Of a stretch of DNA of 21,137 bases, positions 1 through 7,760 are shown one piece after another (the stretch's first letter is position 1; every line of letters starts with the position of its first letter). The DNA is taken from positions 1 to 21,137 of the IMG/VR virus record IMGVR_UViG_3300037520_000667. One strand, written 5' to 3'. The stretch is from a virus. The position numbers were made by a program, and so were the translations under genes. The notes under the pieces were generated by a model. The model was not told the origin of the DNA. It made no database searches and saw only the letters and a list, made by a program, of their open reading frames with translations.

Positions 1-635
1 TGCAGCGCGGCGTCGGGCTTTTCCGATTGCTTAACGGCGAACACCAGCTCACGCTCGAACATGCGCAAGCGATCGAACGACGTCACCCAGCGCTTGATCG
101 AGGGCGGCTGCACGATGATGCACTCGACTTCCTTCGCGCCGTCGAACACCCATGCCAAGCTCGGCGTGCGCATCGCAGCAGCGGCGTAGAACATCAGCTG
201 CGGATTCTCATCGGCCTCGACCGCCACGCCGTCACCAAATTTCCAATCCAATATAACGGCACGATCACCAATACGGCCAATAAGATCGCAAGAACCAAAC
301 ACGCCCGGAAGAAGATCGCCGAAGCCGACAGACTGTTCGACCGCGTATTCCATTTGTTCATCGGGGTCTACCTCATGCAGCGCCCGCACGGCAGGCACCA
401 GCTTGTCTTCGTATAGTTCTTGCGTCAGCGTGATGCCGTTGTACTCAGCGCCGATGATGGCGTCGACCCTTGCATCTGCGCCGAGGATCTCCGCGATGGC
501 GTTGTGCAACAGTGTGCCGGTGTCGGCGTATGAGCTTGATGGTTTAGGCGGCACTTGCTGGCAGAGCTTGACGCTGCCGGGGCAGTTGATGACGCGCTTG
601 GCGGTGCTGCCGCCGACGATATTGCTGTGTGACAC
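1..635 (-). CDS. PD-(D/E)XK nuclease, DUF2800-like (3' end outside window)
   Basis: Reading leftward from a GTG at 635 gives 211 codons open to the window edge, so the C-terminus is missing. An AGGAGA SD five bases upstream fixes the GTG start. The N-terminus has the pattern GGSTAKRVINCPGS (residues 8-21), typical of phage DUF2800 proteins. The Cas4/RecB-like nuclease core follows: H44 in GTLLH, D117 in GSCDLIG, the D130-x-K132 pair in LDWKFG, and the late motif NPQLMFYA (144-151) with Q146 and Y150. The family is predicted to be a DNA exonuclease in phage replication or recombination and usually sits with replication genes, as here. It is divergent from the VRR-NUC/SNF2 pair. Family assignment is strong from motifs; the exact substrate is unknown. 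Confidence 0.85.
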   Translation of the reverse strand, partial: MSHSNIVGGSTAKRVINCPGSVKLCQQVPPKPSSSYADTGTLLHNAIAEILGADARVDAIIGAEYNGITLTQELYEDKLVPAVRALHEVDPDEQMEYAVEQSVGFGDLLPGVFGSCDLIGRIGDRAVILDWKFGDGVAVEADENPQLMFYAAAAMRTPSLAWVFDGAKEVECIIVQPPSIKRWVTSFDRLRMFERELVFAVKQSEKPDAAL

Positions 636-720
636 TGAACTCTCCTGTACTACGTTTGATGCAAGGCTAGACCTGACGTTTTTGCTTGTCAAGCATCTTT
701 TTGTAAATTATTATCTGACG
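636..720. promoter_or_regulatory. Divergent promoter region with shared palindromic -35
   Basis: This gap separates two divergent transcription units. On the plus strand TTGTCA (686-691), a 17-base spacer and TATTAT (709-714) form a near-consensus sigma70 promoter. Its start site would fall at about 720-721, on the ATG of the VRR-NUC gene. On the minus strand TTGACA (692-687), a 17-base spacer and TAGCCT (669-664) form a second candidate, starting about 20 bases before the SD-preceded GTG at 635. Both -35 boxes lie in the near-perfect palindrome GCTTGTCAAGC (684-694). The boxes are visible; promoter activity is inferred. Confidence 0.6.
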
Positions 721-1008
721 ATGCGTGAGAAGACAATCGAAGAGTATTTGACGTGGGCCGTCGAGATCGTGGGCGGCGTGACGTTCAAGTTTCGCTCGCC
801 CTCGCAGCGCGGCGTGGCCGATCGGATCGTCTGTCTGCCGAATGGGCAGACGTGGTTTGTTGAGCTCAAGGCGCCGCACGGGCGCTTGTCGCCGCTGCAG
901 AAGGTCTTTGCCGACGTGATGAAACAAACGAATCAGCGCTATATCGCGCTATGGGATACGGAACAAGTCGATGCTTGGATTGCGTCCATATCAAGAGACT
1001 GGCGCTGA
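721..1008 (+). CDS. VRR-NUC domain nuclease
   Basis: This is a 95-residue standalone VRR-NUC protein, a compact PD-(D/E)XK nuclease fold common in phages and related to the nuclease domain of FAN1. The core is visible: GVADR (31-35, with D34), FVELKAP (46-52, with E48 and K50) and the downstream GRLSPLQ with Q60. The reading frame is open further upstream, but MREKTIEEYL is the usual N-terminus of the family, so I place the start at this ATG. No SD precedes it; the -10 box of a plus-strand promoter ends only six bases before the ATG, which suggests leaderless translation. Its 3' end overlaps the helicase gene by 38 bases. It probably acts with the helicase on branched or recombining DNA. Confidence 0.9.
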   Translation: MREKTIEEYLTWAVEIVGGVTFKFRSPSQRGVADRIVCLPNGQTWFVELKAPHGRLSPLQKVFADVMKQTNQRYIALWDTEQVDAWIASISRDWR

Positions 1009-2314
1009 CTTTCTCTTCGAGCGCGACCGCGCGATGGTGCTGGCGCCGATGGGCGCTGGCAAGACGGCGCTCACGCTCGTTGCTATGCGCGACGCGTTGG
1101 CTCAAGGCGTCGTCACCCGTTGGCTGGTGCTGGCGCCTAAGCGCGTCTGCGAGAAGGTATGGCCCATCGAGCAACCCAAGTGGGCGCATGGGCTCACGCT
1201 TGCTGTGGCGCTTGGCACGCCCAAACAGCGCGAGGCAGCGCTGGCGTCGTCCGCCCAGGTGGTTGTGACCAACTACGACAATCTGCAATGGCTTGCGGAA
1301 CAAGAGCTTAACTTCGATGGCGTGGTGTTCGATGAGCTCACGCGCCTGAAGAACCCCAGCGGCAAGCGCTTCAAGGCGTTCGAGAAGGTTGTGCAGCCCA
1401 TGAAGGTGCGTTGGGGTTTGACCGGATCGTTCACGTCCAACGGCCTCGAAGACGTGTTCGGGCAGTGCAAGATCATCGACCAGGCGCTACTTGGCCGCAG
1501 CAAGGGCGCCTTCCTGCAGCAGTATTTCGTCTGCACCAACCGCGAGTACGGCGAGTACATACCGCGCAAGGGGGCGCTTGAACAGGTCATGCAGCGCATA
1601 CGCCCCTCGACGTTCCTGCTAGATCCGGGGCAATACGTCGACACGCTGCCGCCGCTACACGTCAGCGAGCTGCGCTGCGACATGCCCGACCGCGAGCCGT
1701 ACGTGAAGATGAAGCGGGACTTCCTGTTCGACTTCCCCGACGCGCGCGTCATGGCGGCCAACGCCGGTGTGGTAACGGCCAAGCTGCAGCAGATGGCCTC
1801 GGGGTTTGTCTATAGCAGCGAGTCGAGCGCGGATCCGACGCGACCGGGCAAGTTCAATGTCACCAAGACGCCGGTGTGGTTCTCTGATCATAAGTTTGAT
1901 TTGCTCGATGAGGTGCTCGAGGGCAACCAGCGCGCGAATACGATTGTTGTGTACAACTTTGTTGAACAGCTTGCCGAGCTGCGCCGGCGCTATCCGCAGG
2001 CGGTGACGATCGACGAGCCGCAAGCCATCGAGCGCTGGAACGCGGGTAAGGTCGAGCTGCTATTGATCCATCCTAAGTCTGCAGGGCATGGGCTCAATCT
2101 GCAGCACGGCGGCTGCCGCATGGTGTTCTTGTCGCTGCCGTGGTCGCTCGAGGAGTACGAACAAACCGTTGGCCGGCTGCACCGCAGCGGCCAGGCGCAT
2201 GACGTGTGGGTTTATATCCTGCTCACGACGTCGACTGTAGACGAACGGATATGGGCGGCGCTGCATGACAAGCGCGCCATTTCGGATGTGGCATTAGAGG
2301 AACTGAAAACATGA
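971..2314 (+). CDS. SNF2-family DEAD-like helicase/translocase
   Basis: The 447-residue protein is a short superfamily 2 ATPase of the SNF2 type. Visible motifs are LRPYQ near the N-terminus (Q-motif-like), Walker A APMGAGKT (25-32), motif Ia LVLAPKR (52-58), motif II VVFDELTRLKN (118-128, DE in place of the full DEAH), motif III LTGSFTSN (150-157), motif V SAGHGLNL (370-377) and motif VI QTVGRLHRSGQ (398-408). SNF2 proteins translocate on double-stranded DNA rather than strictly unwinding it. The start follows from LRPYQ lying at residues 4-8. The gene overlaps the VRR-NUC gene and ends in an ATGA junction with the next ORF, so the three are one operon. VRR-NUC followed by SNF2 is a recurrent phage replication pair. 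Confidence 0.92.
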   Translation: MLGLRPYQETGADFLFERDRAMVLAPMGAGKTALTLVAMRDALAQGVVTRWLVLAPKRVCEKVWPIEQPKWAHGLTLAVALGTPKQREAALASSAQVVVTNYDNLQWLAEQELNFDGVVFDELTRLKNPSGKRFKAFEKVVQPMKVRWGLTGSFTSNGLEDVFGQCKIIDQALLGRSKGAFLQQYFVCTNREYGEYIPRKGALEQVMQRIRPSTFLLDPGQYVDTLPPLHVSELRCDMPDREPYVKMKRDFLFDFPDARVMAANAGVVTAKLQQMASGFVYSSESSADPTRPGKFNVTKTPVWFSDHKFDLLDEVLEGNQRANTIVVYNFVEQLAELRRRYPQAVTIDEPQAIERWNAGKVELLLIHPKSAGHGLNLQHGGCRMVFLSLPWSLEEYEQTVGRLHRSGQAHDVWVYILLTTSTVDERIWAALHDKRAISDVALEELKT

Positions 2315-2493
2315 ACTGGCAAGAGCTGAACGTCGCTATCCGCGACATGAGCGAGCAAGAGCTTAAGTATTTGATCGCGCAGGAGCGCCGGCAAAAGGTG
2401 CCGCGCAAGACGTTTCTGATCCGCATGCACCAGCGCTACAGCATGCTGCGCGATTTGCGCGAGCGGGCCGAGCTGCTCGAGGGGGTCGCTTAG
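2311..2493 (+). CDS. Small helical phage protein, unknown function
   Basis: A 60-residue, mostly alpha-helical, charged protein starts within the ATGA overlap with the SNF2 gene, so it is translationally coupled. The N-terminal half (NWQELNVAIRDMSEQELKYL) and the C-terminal RERAELLEG look like two helices around a basic KVPRKTF loop. I recognise the style as a common phage hypothetical but no catalytic motif. Its stop codon overlaps the stop of the convergent endolysin gene in the sequence TTAG. The position suggests a small accessory factor of the replication operon; no function can be assigned. Confidence 0.75.
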   Translation: MNWQELNVAIRDMSEQELKYLIAQERRQKVPRKTFLIRMHQRYSMLRDLRERAELLEGVA

Positions 2494-2828
2494 GCCGTAC
2501 GCTGGAAGTGCGGCACGTCTTTGAAGCTGCGCCAGAAGCCGCCCCACTGGTTTTTGGAGTTGAGCGACTCCCAGTATTGACCGAGCGGCGTCAAAGTTTT
2601 GACGTCGTATGTCAGTTTGCCGTCGATGAAGAAGTTGAGGTCGATCGCGCAGCGCTTTAGGTGCATCGAATTCATCGTCTTGCTGCGGCCGGTTTTGATG
2701 TAGATCTGCTGCTGCTCGAGCGTGCGGTAGAGCTCACCGCCCGTGACGGTAAAGCCGCGCTCGCTGGCGAACTGAATGAGCTTGCAGACGTCGAGTAAGA
2801 ACGCCGCCTGTTCGGTGACGAGGCTCAT
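2490..2828 (-). CDS. Endolysin, M15-family peptidase
   Basis: This 112-residue protein resembles phage M15 peptidases (VanY / L-alanyl-D-glutamate endopeptidase type), zinc enzymes that cut the peptide stems of peptidoglycan at lysis. The zinc-ligand pattern is visible: H56 and D63 in NSMHLKRCAIDLNF, and H107 in the C-terminal VPHF, preceded by the usual WGGFWRSF. There is no signal peptide, so it needs the upstream holin for export. It is slightly shorter than the T5 enzyme as I remember it, but the catalytic core looks complete. The start overlaps the holin stop by four bases. It is the last gene of the long leftward run and collides with the rightward operon. Confidence 0.88.
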   Translation of the reverse strand: MSLVTEQAAFLLDVCKLIQFASERGFTVTGGELYRTLEQQQIYIKTGRSKTMNSMHLKRCAIDLNFFIDGKLTYDVKTLTPLGQYWESLNSKNQWGGFWRSFKDVPHFQRTA

Positions 2829-3364
2829 TTGAGTACGTCCTTCAGCTGTTCGGCCTTGTCTTTGGATCCGATCGAGCTGCCGAAATAGTAGGCAACGATC
2901 TGGGTGCTGATGGCCGAGAGCACACCGAGCACGTAAACGAGCAAGTCCTTGCGCGTCGACTCGACCGGGCTGTTGTCGAACATGACGATGGCAAAGAGCA
3001 CAAACGTCATGCCGAGAAGCCCGAGCGCGAGCACCGGCGTGATGATTTTATTGAGGAGCGGCGCGTCTTTATTCGTGACGATGTTGGCCTCACGCTGCCG
3101 CGCGTCGATGGTGTCGCGTACGCCAAGCTCCATCTTGGCGAGGTCTAGGCGGTCTTCTTCGATGGCTAGGCGCTTGAGCTCCTCTTCATGCTCCATCGCC
3201 GCGATCTGCACCTTGGCCAGATCCTCGCTCGTCATGTCGGGTTTGATCGACACGCCGAGCTTGTCTTCCGTCCACTGCTTACCCTTGGCGAGCACCGCGT
3301 TGGCGACCAGGTTCAGCCCGTTAGAGAGCAACGGCTGCAGTAGACCAATGAGCGCTGGGGGCAT
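2825..3364 (-). CDS. Holin, 3TM GTA-holin-like
   Basis: The 179-residue protein has an N-terminal hydrophobic or amphipathic helix (about 3-26), a long charged helical middle (about 45-95, probably coiled coil) and two clear membrane segments at about 107-129 and 141-163, followed by a short charged tail. This layout matches the three-TM holin family first described from gene transfer agents (GTA_holin_3TM). Holins permeabilise the inner membrane and release the endolysin. The gene lies directly before the endolysin with a four-base overlap and directly after a small TM protein. Family assignment is from architecture and remembered sequence style. Confidence 0.75.
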   Translation of the reverse strand: MPPALIGLLQPLLSNGLNLVANAVLAKGKQWTEDKLGVSIKPDMTSEDLAKVQIAAMEHEEELKRLAIEEDRLDLAKMELGVRDTIDARQREANIVTNKDAPLLNKIITPVLALGLLGMTFVLFAIVMFDNSPVESTRKDLLVYVLGVLSAISTQIVAYYFGSSIGSKDKAEQLKDVLK

Positions 3365-3588
3365 TATTTGTCCGCCTTCTCGTCGAGCTTGTCGTTGATA
3401 CGGTTCAGCATCGCCTTAATTTCGTCAATGTCCGCGCGGTAGTCGACACGGGTGACGTACATGTGCGGAAGGTTGCGCACGTCTTTGTCGAGGCGCTCGA
3501 TCGTGCGGCTGATGTTGTTCAGGATCCAACCGCCGAAAAATGCTGCAGCACCCATGATGATGTTGAAGAGCGCCTGTCCGCTATCCAC
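3364..3588 (-). CDS. Small membrane protein of the lysis cassette
   Basis: A 74-residue protein with one N-terminal TM segment (about 7-24, rich in Ala, Gly and Phe), then a charged helical tail (about 26-74) ending in a predicted coiled coil (EIKAMLNRINDKLDEKADK). The start is GTG: a GGGAG SD lies five bases upstream and no equally good SD precedes the internal ATG at codon 12. The shape fits a spanin-like, antiholin-like or XhlA-like lysis accessory protein, with the tail on one side of the inner membrane. I see no lipobox, so it is not an outer-membrane spanin. It abuts the holin with a one-base overlap. Confidence 0.7.
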   Translation of the reverse strand: MDSGQALFNIIMGAAAFFGGWILNNISRTIERLDKDVRNLPHMYVTRVDYRADIDEIKAMLNRINDKLDEKADK

Positions 3589-3590
3589 GA

Positions 3591-6443
3591 TTACTCCCTG
3601 AGCGAGTTTTGATTGGTGACGATCGGCGCCAGGACGTTGATGACCGCGCCGCGCCCCGGCCTTTCTGCCGGCTTCTGCAGCCGCTCGCCAAACTTTGAAC
3701 GCTTACCCTGTACCAGCGCATCGGCCAGCGCCTTAGCGGCCGGCTCCGCGTTGATCATTTCCTTGGCGATCTCGACGGCCAGTTTGGCGTCGACGCGGCC
3801 TTGAGCGCGGGTGAGCAAGAAGTTGGCGTACGTGGCAATTTGATCGAACAGCTGCAGCTTAGGGCCAACCTGTTCAGACGCCAGCTCACGCACGCCGCCG
3901 CCTGCGGCCAAACCTTCACGCACCAGCGTCTTGAAGCGGCGCTGATCGGCCAAGTCGCGGCGAACATCGCGGATCAACTGCGCTACGTCGTCCGACGTGC
4001 GAGACAGCTCATCGAGCGTCGCGGCCGATTGCTGCGGGTCGACGCCGACCTTGTTAGCGGCGACACGCGCCTGGCGCTCGAGCGTCTTGAGCTCGTCAGC
4101 ACGCGGTGTAAACTCAGCCTCGACACGGGCGGTAACGGTTTCGCCCGTCTCTGCGAGCTTGGCGGCCTGTTCATCAAACGCGCGCAAGTCGTCAAATATT
4201 TTGACGCCGGACTCCTCGAGCGCGTTAAGCGCATCGTCGTGGCGGCGTAAAAACTCCGTGGATTTAGCCGGGTCGATAACGCCTTTGCGCACCACCGCAC
4301 GACGATAGTTGTCAATAATGCCTCGACGCACCGCGTCGACCGCGAGGCTATCTTCGCCGAGGGCGGCAACGAATCGCAGCGCGTTCTCTTCGCCACTGAG
4401 GATAGTCTTAACAACCGATTCCGGTGCGAGCTTCTGCACGTTGGTTGTCGTCTGCCGCTCAAGGTCAGACACCCAGCCGGTGCGGAATCGACCGATTACT
4501 TCGTCGGTAAATAACGTGCGCGCTTGTTTGTACAGCTTCGCCGCTTCAGTGCCCTGAGTGCCCTCTTCAATGGCTTTTTCAGCGGCGGTTTTAAGCCGCA
4601 TAAGGTTGCCTACAGTCCTATTAGACCCCGCATCATTAGCCCGCGTAAGCACCGCCAAATCTTCGTTAATGGCTTTAATAAACGCATCTGCGTCTTCTAG
4701 CGTAATCATGGTGGGCTCAACGCGTGTTGCGGGTTGGCCCATGACGGACGCGTATGGTTCACGCACCACACGCGATTGATATTCGGCCACGGCCCTAGCT
4801 GCGTTCGGCGCTTGTTCAGGGTTAAACACGTAACCTGAATCGTCCATCAGCGCGCGAGCAGTCTGCGCAACCAAATCAAAACTAAACGGCTCGGGGGCAG
4901 CGTCAAACGCCGCGCGATATGCCGGGCTAATGACTTCCTTCTTAACGCGGTCAAGTTCTTGCGCGCGGCGTTCAGTGACGGTCGAGCCCACTTCGAGCTG
5001 GCTTTCTTTCGGTAGCCGCCCAGCCAGTTTTTCGCGCTCTTGCCGCACCGCCTTTTGCGCTGCTTCATCTTGCTCAGACAGCGCGATTAGCCGGCTTGTC
5101 TGCTCTTGATCCAACTGATCGCGCAGCGCGTTAATGCTGCGCGTAGCGGACGCCAACTGGTTAGCGCGCCCCTGCTGCAACGCACTGTCGCGGGCCAGGT
5201 ACAAGTCTTTGATAATGGTGTCGGCGTTGCGTGCCGTGCCAAGCAGCGCGGCAAAACCCGACGCGTTCATAGCGGTCGCCACCTTCTCCGGCGGCGTGCC
5301 GAGCTCGAGCAGATTGATCGCCTGTTGCACCTTGTTGGGGTCGTTGTTGAACGCCTCGAGATACGCGCGAGCTTTGACGCGCTCGGCGCCACCCGGCGTA
5401 AACGGCTCGGTGATGTTGTACAGCGCGCGGGTGCCGGCCTTGATGGGCATCGTAGCAAGCGACGGCGCGACGCCGCCGGCCAAAGCTGCGCCCGTCAGCA
5501 GGAACGGATTTTCTGTGCCGGCTTCTTGCGCTGCGCCGACACCCGCGCCACCGCCGATAGCGGCGACAGTCTGGGCGCCCGGCTTGTCAGCGAGCGTAGT
5601 CAGCACGTTGCGAGTAACGCCGGGCTCAATCAGCGCGTTGCGTGGCGCTACGGGTGTCGGCGCAAAGACGTTGCCCGTAACACCTCGGGTCAAATCATCA
5701 GCAACGCCAATCGTCGCGCGCGTCGGTGCAACAAATCCACCAATCGTACGCATGGCGCGACGGCCAGATGACGTCGCCTCTGGTGCAACAATGTTCTGGC
5801 CGTACAACGCGTTGATCGCCTCGGAAGGCGTCATCATCGTTTCTTGGCCAAACGCCTGCAACAGTGGGTTGACAACGCCGCCTACCGCCAGATCGCTTGC
5901 CAACAAGCCGCCCGTAGTGACCGCCGCGCCAAGCGGGCCGCCAGCTAAGAAGCCCGCACCCGCAGCGGTCGCCAGCGGTGCGACGTTGGGGTTGACCACT
6001 TCACGCGCAATCCGCGCGGCGTCTTCCAGAAACGTCGTTTCTTGGCGCGGAGCCGGCAGCGCGTCGTCAGTGTATTTAGCAAACCGATTCTGGCGAGCAG
6101 GCGCAGTCGCCGCCGCCGCAGGCGCAGTTTGATCGGGCGGATTGACATATTTAGAAAAACGGTTAGAAGTTGTTTTCTCCGTTGAAGCCTCGGGGCCAGG
6201 TAACGCTGTGCCTAACGGGCGCCCGCCGGGCCCCGTTACCGTGACGTCTGATCTTTCTGCCGTCGGCGCAGCGCTTTGCCGCAATATCTGAAAAAGTTGC
6301 TGGCGAGATTGAGCAGGCAACGTGTCAAAACCTTCTGCGCCGCGTTCTAGCGGCAGCGGAGAAAGGCCATACGCGCGAAACAAATCTTTAGCTTTAACAA
6401 CTTCGTTTGGCGCTAAGTTTGCAAAAACATATGGGTCAGCCAT
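3591..6443 (-). CDS. Large internal virion / DNA ejection protein (P22 gp16 position)
   Basis: This 950-residue protein is the last of three genes lying where P22 has gp7, gp20 and gp16. It starts at an ATG preceded by AGGTGG. The N-terminal 135 residues are polar and Pro-rich with two short repeats, NRFSKY (94-99) and NRFAKY (119-124). Two Ala/Gly-rich hydrophobic stretches follow (about 155-196 and 291-335). The rest is long charged helices likely to form coiled coils. Such proteins are carried in the capsid and injected to build a channel across the host envelope; the hydrophobic stretches are candidate membrane inserts. I see no lytic transglycosylase motif. It is much longer than P22 gp16. 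Function is inferred from position and architecture. Confidence 0.7.
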   Translation of the reverse strand: MADPYVFANLAPNEVVKAKDLFRAYGLSPLPLERGAEGFDTLPAQSRQQLFQILRQSAAPTAERSDVTVTGPGGRPLGTALPGPEASTEKTTSNRFSKYVNPPDQTAPAAAATAPARQNRFAKYTDDALPAPRQETTFLEDAARIAREVVNPNVAPLATAAGAGFLAGGPLGAAVTTGGLLASDLAVGGVVNPLLQAFGQETMMTPSEAINALYGQNIVAPEATSSGRRAMRTIGGFVAPTRATIGVADDLTRGVTGNVFAPTPVAPRNALIEPGVTRNVLTTLADKPGAQTVAAIGGGAGVGAAQEAGTENPFLLTGAALAGGVAPSLATMPIKAGTRALYNITEPFTPGGAERVKARAYLEAFNNDPNKVQQAINLLELGTPPEKVATAMNASGFAALLGTARNADTIIKDLYLARDSALQQGRANQLASATRSINALRDQLDQEQTSRLIALSEQDEAAQKAVRQEREKLAGRLPKESQLEVGSTVTERRAQELDRVKKEVISPAYRAAFDAAPEPFSFDLVAQTARALMDDSGYVFNPEQAPNAARAVAEYQSRVVREPYASVMGQPATRVEPTMITLEDADAFIKAINEDLAVLTRANDAGSNRTVGNLMRLKTAAEKAIEEGTQGTEAAKLYKQARTLFTDEVIGRFRTGWVSDLERQTTTNVQKLAPESVVKTILSGEENALRFVAALGEDSLAVDAVRRGIIDNYRRAVVRKGVIDPAKSTEFLRRHDDALNALEESGVKIFDDLRAFDEQAAKLAETGETVTARVEAEFTPRADELKTLERQARVAANKVGVDPQQSAATLDELSRTSDDVAQLIRDVRRDLADQRRFKTLVREGLAAGGGVRELASEQVGPKLQLFDQIATYANFLLTRAQGRVDAKLAVEIAKEMINAEPAAKALADALVQGKRSKFGERLQKPAERPGRGAVINVLAPIVTNQNSLRE

Positions 6444-6455
6444 TGCTTACGCCAC

Positions 6456-7748
6456 CTATTTTTTAGGGTTGAGCACTTTATCCGCAGCGCCAGCGCCAAA
6501 TTCTTCGTCAAACTCTTTGCGCGCTTCTGGCGACGGATCTGCCAGCAGCTCTTTCATTGCGCCTGGCGGTGGGGCTAGCGGCGTGTCGTACATCTTGAGC
6601 ATGTCCTTGTAGATAGCCTCATGCTCTGGCGTCCACGCCACCGCCGATCGACGTTTAGCTGCGGCGACTTGATCAAGGAACAGCTTGCGTTTGGTTTTGA
6701 TTGCAGGCGCGCCATCCGAAAACGCGGGGATCACCGCGTTCTGGTTATTGGTGTATTGCAACTCGTTGTAGGCAGCGCCCGTGGCGAGATACAGCAACGC
6801 GTCGGCAAGCTGCACTTGAGCGGCTGCAATCTGCTGTCGCTGGTCGTCGCGGGTAAAGTTGACCGCGCCTTTAATAAATGGGGTGCTTCCCACTACGGTT
6901 TCAAAAAAGCCGGGCTTTTCAGCGCTGGGGTTTTCCTTCAGCGCGTTGCCAATCACTTCACCCGCTGACAACATGCGATCGGCGTTGTACGCGGTTTTGA
7001 GCTGATCTTCGGTGGCCTTTTGACTGACAGCGCCGGTGACCTGTTTACCGTTAATCATCACCGGGCGTACATCGCTGGGGTTACGTCTGTTGACAGCAAG
7101 GTATCCAAGCGGTGTTTCTACAAGGTCAAGCTCCGGATTATTGCGTTTCCACGTTTCTTGATCTCTTTCAAACGCTAGTCGATCCCGGCTTAAATCTGCC
7201 TGATCTTGCTGAACGCGAAGTTTTGCTTCTTCGCGCTCGTTCTCCAAAAACTTGGTGTAGCCCAACGCGCGGCGCTGGGCGTTTTTTGTCCACAACGGGT
7301 TCCACTTTTGCGGAACGCCGGTCATGTCTAACCCAGCCTGTTGAGCCTGGTTGTAAACTTGCCCCCAACTATCGTCGTCTTCAGCTACGCCTAAAATATC
7401 AAACAGCTGGCGCGACTCTTCAATTCGACGCTCGCGTTCAGTCTTAAGCGCGTCAGACTCTGATTTACGAGCGTCGGTTATAGCTTTAGCTAAGTCCGCG
7501 CCCGTTTGGCCGAACTCGCCAACCAGTGACTCAAGTGCGTTAGGCTGCTTAAAAAAGTCCGGTGATGAGACGCGGCGACGCAGCGCGTTCTGTTCAGACA
7601 GCGCGCGCTCTTGCGCTTGTATCTGCCGTTGCACCAGCGCGTTGCGCTGTTCAGCGTCGCGCAATCCGGCGATTTGATTCGCCACTTCCAGCGGCGATTG
7701 GATCTGTACCGGCTGAACGCCTAATGCAATACGCGGATCAATAGCCAT
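6456..7748 (-). CDS. Internal virion protein (P22 gp20 position)
   Basis: A 430-residue, mostly helical and highly charged protein with an ATG preceded by GAGG. The N-terminus (MAIDPRIALGVQPVQIQSPL) is a common opening of phage internal virion proteins. It is followed by a long Gln/Arg/Glu-rich helix (about 25-60) and another at about 165-210, both coiled-coil-like. The C-terminal third has a conserved-looking LYLATGAAYNE segment and a Pro-rich loop near residue 390. There is no enzyme motif or TM segment. It sits between the gp7-like and gp16-like genes, matching P22 gp20 in order and roughly in length. It probably enters the host with the genome. The call rests on synteny more than on motifs. 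Confidence 0.65.
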   Translation of the reverse strand: MAIDPRIALGVQPVQIQSPLEVANQIAGLRDAEQRNALVQRQIQAQERALSEQNALRRRVSSPDFFKQPNALESLVGEFGQTGADLAKAITDARKSESDALKTERERRIEESRQLFDILGVAEDDDSWGQVYNQAQQAGLDMTGVPQKWNPLWTKNAQRRALGYTKFLENEREEAKLRVQQDQADLSRDRLAFERDQETWKRNNPELDLVETPLGYLAVNRRNPSDVRPVMINGKQVTGAVSQKATEDQLKTAYNADRMLSAGEVIGNALKENPSAEKPGFFETVVGSTPFIKGAVNFTRDDQRQQIAAAQVQLADALLYLATGAAYNELQYTNNQNAVIPAFSDGAPAIKTKRKLFLDQVAAAKRRSAVAWTPEHEAIYKDMLKMYDTPLAPPPGAMKELLADPSPEARKEFDEEFGAGAADKVLNPKK

Positions 7749-7760
7749 GACGAACCTCGC

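Noticed and set aside
27-416. Plus-strand ORF of 129 codons
   Set aside because: It is antisense to the DUF2800-like nuclease, which has clear motifs, a start codon and an SD.
403-720. Upstream extension of the VRR-NUC frame by over 100 codons
   Set aside because: It runs antisense through the DUF2800-like gene, lacks family similarity, and MREKTIEEYL is the expected N-terminus.
2494-2514. Possible stem-loop just past the convergent stops
   Set aside because: The stem is only seven pairs with a wobble and has no T-run on either side, so I do not call it a terminator.
5134-6132. Long plus-strand ORF of 332 codons opposite the gp16-like gene
   Set aside because: Low-complexity Ala/Ser/Arg/Pro translation, no SD, and it mirrors the codon pattern of the GC-rich minus-strand gene.
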